From Carnegiea gigantea (Eukaryota > Streptophyta > Magnoliopsida > Caryophyllales > Cactaceae), in assembly GCA_029747015.1 (NCBI GenBank), contig JAKOGI010002293.1, positions 1 to 64,000 of the forward strand: a stretch of 64,000 bases of DNA, read 5' to 3'. The position numbers and the translations under genes were made by a program. This document shows, one piece after another, positions 62,982 to 64,000 of this stretch (position 1 is its first letter; the number at the start of each line of letters is the position of its first letter). The notes beneath the pieces were generated by a model, which was given only the letters and a program-made list of their open reading frames with translations, searched no databases and was not told the origin of the DNA.

Positions 62982-64000
62982 GCTTTAAGGAGGCTTAAGC
63001 CCTTAATTTTTGCATTTTGATAAACCTTAAGATGTCCCCTTTCATGCCCCAATGTTAGTTCACCACTATTCAAGTCAAAGAAAGGAGGAACAAGGTGTTT
63101 TGTCAAACCGGTCAGAATTGCACCTAATCTGCATGGTTTTTTCTTTTAGCTTGAAAACCCCACGTAAACTTTGTTTAACCTTAATTTCTTGGTTGGGAGG
63201 GTTTAAACACATCCTAAACTTTCTTCCCATGGGTTAAAACCAGAGTCAAACCCACTTTTGTCAAGGTTAAACCAAGCCCCAAAACCGGCCACAAAACTGT
63301 CTAAGAACCCGGTTCAACAGTCCGATTTTATTTTGCCTTCTCCGGTGGATTTTCTTCACTTCAACAAATATGGCATGCCCCTCAAGGCTGGGCACACATC
63401 CCAAAGTCCCAATGATGAGCTGCAAGCTTGAGAAGAACGACCAATGGGAGAGAAGCTGCCATGGAAGATGTCCCCTCTTTGTAATTGGCTAGCCGTAAAG
63501 CACTTGTTCCCTTTTCGGCTGTCCAATGGCAAGAGAGGAGGTTTATCAGCTGCTTGGGCTTATGTTTAAGCTAATTATAATGTAAACATCATTTGTCTTG
63601 CTTTCCTTAATGTTAAAGGATGTAATTAAGCTAGCTAAACCTAGGTGACAACCGGTTTTGCTCTAACCGGGTATGTTTAGCTAATTAAGACTTTTCCCCC
63701 TAGGAAGGAAAGGATTAGTAAGGTGCTTGCTTGCTTGTGTGCTTGCTTGACATGCTTACTAAAGGAATGCACGGCCATGGCAAGAAAAACCAGCTTTTGT
63801 TGAATGAAAATCAGTTTGAAAGCTTGAAAGCTTTCTCTCTCAAATTCTTGCTTGCTTATCCTTAATTAGGCCAATTAAGGTGGTGTTCAAGTCAAGTCTT
63901 AACCTTGATTAAGTGGTGATATCTGTATCTTAATCAAGTTTAAGGGCCCTAGGCTCAAAGATTGGTGGTGTTTCTGTATCCATTCATTGAGTTTAGCCTA
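62840..64000 (+). repeat. N 3' LTR, runs off the window
   Basis: TGACGTAGTCCCC start, very similar to the D LTR. It includes CTTG repeats at 63724-63749, the equivalent of the B insertion site in D. The end lies beyond 64000. No gene besides the pol tail at its start. Confidence 0.85.

Overview
This window is plant heterochromatin built entirely of nested LTR retrotransposons. No host gene, tRNA, rRNA or CRISPR array was found. Every coding segment belongs to Ty3/gypsy (Metaviridae) elements. All readable primer binding sites match the initiator-methionine tRNA (TGGTATCAGAGC). The integrase ends have the form [26 protein letters not shown] and show no classical chromodomain. The pol frame also runs through the polypurine tract into the 3' LTR. 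These traits fit chromoviruses of the CRM (centromeric retrotransposon) clade, so a centromeric or pericentromeric position in an angiosperm is the best inference; the species cannot be named from the sequence.

Layout, left to right. 1-1139: LTR of a K-type element cut by the window edge, lying in the left LTR of G. 1140-4807: G, a gag-only element (-). 4808-17960: tandem array of A-family elements (-) sharing LTRs (LTR-int1-LTR-int2-LTR-int3 remnant-LTR remnant). 17961-19470: 3' end of an opposite-strand A element (A3, +). 19471-34543: H (-), whose 5' LTR is split by J (23536-34350, TSD CATCC); J's gag is split by K (28495-32503, gag-only, TSD GGATT). 34544-34747: fragment of an I-type LTR. 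34748-37376: E (-), a very small gag-tail element. 37377-61674: D (+), a decayed autonomous element. D carries L (39041-40818) in its RT. D's 3' LTR carries B (43686-61426, gag-only, TSD GCTTG). B's left LTR carries a nearly complete A element (44081-55388, TSD AATAT), whose 3' LTR carries I (50509-54982, TSD CTTTT). B's right LTR carries a solo A LTR (59580-60687, TSD CCAAG). 61672-64000: N, a second D-family copy fused to the truncated D LTR and running off the right edge.

How the parts relate. A, H, J and D/N encode recognisable gag-pol with PR, RT, RNase H and integrase domains, all now broken by stop codons, frameshifts or truncation. B, G, K, L and E are gag-only; I has gag-protease fused in frame to the integrase tail with everything between removed. 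Several of these non-autonomous elements have intact TSDs and similar LTR pairs, so they were mobilised in trans. Two shared features may explain this. First, a nested GGCACGGU...ACCGUGCC RNA hairpin lies in the 5' leader or U5 of every family whose leader survives, in one to three copies. Second, an integrase-tail peptide is encoded inside the LTR itself. K has LTR sequence and a leader nearly identical to A but an unrelated gag, which makes A/K a candidate autonomous/parasite pair.
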